Source: Massilia alkalitolerans DSM 17462
GTDB taxonomy: Bacteria; Pseudomonadota; Gammaproteobacteria; Burkholderiales; Burkholderiaceae_D
Reading direction: 5' to 3'
Length of the DNA stretch: 36,985 bases
Assembly (NCBI RefSeq): GCF_000427785.1
Contig: NZ_ATYR01000003.1
Coordinates: 1-36,985 of the forward strand
The translations under genes and the position numbers were made by a program. Below the pieces are notes generated by a model. That model searched no databases, was not told the origin of the DNA, and worked only from the letters and a program-made list of their open reading frames with translations. Positions 35,177-36,985 of the stretch are shown here, piece by piece (position 1 is the stretch's first letter; every line of letters begins with the position of its first letter).

Positions 35177-36052
35177 CTAATGAAGAACGTCAGGCGTACG
35201 CTTGATGATGACGGCTTCGAGGTACTCGGCCGGCACCACCAGCGAGTTGTCGCCTGCCGTGTTGTGACGGTCGAGCAAGGCAAGCATGTCCTGCTCCAAC
35301 GCCTGCTGGCCAGCCGGGTCGAGCGCGGCGAAAGCCTTGTGCACCGGTCCGTAGTAGTCGCGGAACACCTGGATCATGTGCGCTCCCGAAGCGTAGCGGA
35401 AGTTGAACATTTTCGGCTGGGCACGGATGCTGGCCGCCTCCATGCCGAACAGCTGGCGCAGATAGTCTTCCTTGCCCCACATGGCGGGCGACACCAGCCC
35501 GGCCGGTGGCGGCACATGGCGCCCGGCCGTCTTGAACAGCTGGCCGATGAAGCCCTCCGGCGTCCAGCTGGCGATGGCGATGCGCCCGCCGCCGCGTACC
35601 ACCCGCATCATTTCGCTGGCGCAGCGCGCATGGTCGGGGGCGAACATCACCCCGAAGGTCGACAGCGCGACGTCGAAGCTGCCGTCGTAGAAGGGCAAGG
35701 CCTCGGCATCGGCTTCACGGAACTCGACCGTCAATCCTTCGGCCGCGGCGCGGGCGCGGCCCTTGTCGAGCAGGGCCGGCACGTAGTCGGTCGAGGTGAC
35801 GCGCGCGAAGCGGCGGGCGGCGGCGAGCGTGGCATTGCCGTTGCCGGCCGCGATGTCGATCACGCGCTCGCCGGCACGGACGTCGGCGGCTTCGGCGAGC
35901 GACTCGCCGACAATCTGCAGCGTGACGCCGATGATGGCGAAGTCGCCGCTCGCCCACGTGGCCTGCTGGCGCTGCTTGATGGCGGCATAGTCGGGAACGG
36001 TGGCGTCGAGCGGCTGGCGCGGCGAGGGGGTGGAAGTACTGGGTTGGGTCAT
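35177..36052 (-). CDS. class I SAM-dependent methyltransferase
   Basis: This 291-residue cytoplasmic enzyme has the Rossmann-type methyltransferase core (Methyltransf_11/25-like). Motif I is VIDIAAGNGNATLAAAR near residue 62, followed by the acidic strand end in STDYVPALL, FREADAEALPF (motif II) and MRVVRGGGRIAIASW (motif III). The C-terminal 120 residues form a substrate cap I cannot assign. The closest general resemblance is to UbiE-like and small-molecule methyltransferases. ATG 36052, with AGGAGA upstream, is preferred over a start at 36088. It is 94 bases upstream of the solute-binding protein gene, which has its own promoter. Confidence 0.88.
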   Translation of the reverse strand: MTQPSTSTPSPRQPLDATVPDYAAIKQRQQATWASGDFAIIGVTLQIVGESLAEAADVRAGERVIDIAAGNGNATLAAARRFARVTSTDYVPALLDKGRARAAAEGLTVEFREADAEALPFYDGSFDVALSTFGVMFAPDHARCASEMMRVVRGGGRIAIASWTPEGFIGQLFKTAGRHVPPPAGLVSPAMWGKEDYLRQLFGMEAASIRAQPKMFNFRYASGAHMIQVFRDYYGPVHKAFAALDPAGQQALEQDMLALLDRHNTAGDNSLVVPAEYLEAVIIKRTPDVLH

Positions 36053-36367
36053 GACAGTCTCCTGAGAAATACCCGGCAGCGGGTGCATGTTTGGACAGGC
36101 AGGGAGACGGGAAGATTCGGTGCCGGGTAACTTCAGCTTAAGCCAGCGCCGTCGGAAATCCAGCCCTGTTTTTCCCGATGCTCATGCGTGCGCACGGCAG
36201 GGCCGCGTCGGTGCGCCGGGGTTCCGGAAGCGGCGATATACTGGGTTCATAGCCTGATCGACATGCACGGGAGTCGCATGCCGATTGCCGCGCCATACCT
36301 TGTTTCCGGGCGCCACTTCTGGCCGCCTGAGAACGATACTAACGATTCACTACTGACAGGGGGTAGC
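36053..36367. other. divergent intergenic region
   Basis: This gap of 315 bases lies between the methyltransferase and the host-attachment gene. It contains ACCCGGCA (36071-36078) and its inverse TGCCGGGT (36121-36128), 42 bases apart, possibly an operator pair. A -10-like TATACT (36237) has no good -35. An open frame runs in from 36188 to the host-attachment gene but has no ribosome site and poor codon quality. I see no RNA gene here. Confidence 0.4.
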
Positions 36368-36874
36368 ATGCCAACAACCTGGATTCTTTCGGCCAACAAT
36401 GGCCGCGCGAGGTTCTTCGCCGAGTCCGCTGCGTCTGAGCCGTTGCTGGAAATCGAAGACATGGTCAATTCCGCGGCGCAGCTGCGCACGGTGGACACCG
36501 AGACCGACCGGCTCAGCCCGAGATCTGCCGGGGACAGCCGCCACAGCATCGGTGGCCACCAACCGGCCGGCTTCCAGCACAATGCCAAGGCGGGGGCGCC
36601 GACCAGCATGTACCAGCCGGCGCAGACGCCGGACCAGCACGCGAACGAACTGTTTGCCAAGGACGTGTCGGAGTTCCTTCTGAAAGCCCATCAGGAGGGG
36701 CGTTATCAGCAGTTGGTCATCGCGGCTTCGCCCGAATTCCTGGGCACCCTGCGCCAGAACCTCGATCCGCAAATCCAGAAGCTGGTCAAGGCCGAGTTCA
36801 ACAAGGACTACACGCATTCGAACGCTCAGCAGCTGCGCGAGCAGTTGCAGGCCCAGCAAGACAAGGCCGAGTAA
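36368..36874 (+). CDS. host attachment family protein
   Basis: This 168-residue soluble protein begins TTWILSANNGRARFFAES, the typical N-terminus of the 'protein required for attachment to host cells' family, related to the eRF1/Pelota domain 2-like fold. The C-terminal half has LVIAASPEFLGTLRQNL, also conserved, and ends in a charged helix. The family was named from Agrobacterium attachment mutants, but its biochemical role is unknown and it is widespread in non-pathogens. ATG 36368 is preceded by AGGGGG. A strong terminator follows 21 bases after the stop, so it is probably a single-gene unit. Confidence 0.92.
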   Translation: MPTTWILSANNGRARFFAESAASEPLLEIEDMVNSAAQLRTVDTETDRLSPRSAGDSRHSIGGHQPAGFQHNAKAGAPTSMYQPAQTPDQHANELFAKDVSEFLLKAHQEGRYQQLVIAASPEFLGTLRQNLDPQIQKLVKAEFNKDYTHSNAQQLREQLQAQQDKAE

Positions 36875-36895
36875 GCGGGGCGGTCCGGACCTACG

Positions 36896-36922
36896 CGCCA
36901 GCCGATGCGGCTGGCGTTTTTT
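36896..36922 (+). terminator. intrinsic terminator of the host-attachment gene
   Basis: CGCCAGCC (36896-36903), loop GATGC and GGCTGGCG (36909-36916) form a perfect 8-bp stem followed by six T (36917-36922). Confidence 0.93.
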
Positions 36923-36947
36923 ATGGCGCTGTCAACCTTAACTATGG

Positions 36948-36985
36948 ATGAGCGCGGAACTGCTGAGCTGCTTCCTGGTCGAACG
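36948..36985 (+). CDS. possible start of a further gene, cut by the window end
   Basis: ATG at 36948 opens MSAELLSCFLVE with GC-rich third positions and runs off the window. No clear ribosome site precedes it, and 12 residues are too few to identify a family. It may equally be non-coding or the end of a gene on the other strand. Confidence 0.25.
   Translation, partial: MSAELLSCFLVE

Noticed and set aside
36188..36367. Upstream extension of the host-attachment protein by 60 residues
   Set aside because: No ribosome site and atypical composition; ATG 36368 has AGGGGG and gives the conserved N-terminus.

Overview
The window is about 37 kb of GC-rich chromosome from a betaproteobacterium, most probably Oxalobacteraceae (Massilia, Duganella or Telluria type). 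The main reasons are the gene order mltA - small membrane gene - apaG - rpe - gph - trpE - trpG - trpD - trpC, the strong G/C preference at third codon positions, several REP-like palindromes of the kind I associate with that family, and the many exported peptidases (M13, M20, M28, M61). The species assignment is inference; no 16S sequence lies in the window. All content looks chromosomal. I saw no phage, plasmid, transposase or CRISPR genes.

Layout. Bases 1-290 hold the promoter and boxB/boxA/boxC leader of a ribosomal RNA operon that runs leftward out of the window. Next on the minus strand are an enoyl-CoA hydratase and a phospholipase D-type lipoprotein, with a divergent MFS exporter. Bases 4.0-5.8 kb carry mltA, a 45-residue membrane protein and apaG. 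Bases 5.97-11.6 kb form a plus-strand run: rpe-gph, then a tryptophan attenuator (leader peptide with four Trp codons plus terminator), then trpE-trpG-[REPIN]-trpD-trpC. A short lipoprotein with a TonB-C-like domain follows.

Bases 12.2-20.9 kb are all minus strand: an M20 amidohydrolase, an M61 protease with PDZ domain, a complete molybdenum hydroxylase set (iorA-like, iorB-like, MocA-like), a DsbC-like isomerase and a UbiH-family hydroxylase. At 21.0 kb is tRNA-Phe(GAA) with promoter and terminator, followed by a PhnA-type protein and a YoaK/DUF1275 membrane protein. Bases 22.3-26.2 kb hold a minus-strand run of lipoprotein, AbgT-family transporter and M28 peptidase. A VOC protein and a PAS-GAF-GGDEF diguanylate cyclase follow on plus. 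Bases 28.2-36.1 kb (minus) carry a SWIM-SNF2 helicase, an M13 peptidase preceded by the tail of a lost second copy, an orphan branched-chain-type solute-binding protein and a methyltransferase. A host-attachment family protein with its terminator closes the window.

The most interesting non-coding features are the trp attenuator with unusual geometry, at least three different palindromic repeat families sitting between genes, the M13 tail remnant abutting one of these repeats, and hairpins that overlap or adjoin translation starts (11647-11709 and 26846-26865). I did not find a convincing new multi-gene system. All calls are from reading the sequence; no database search was run.
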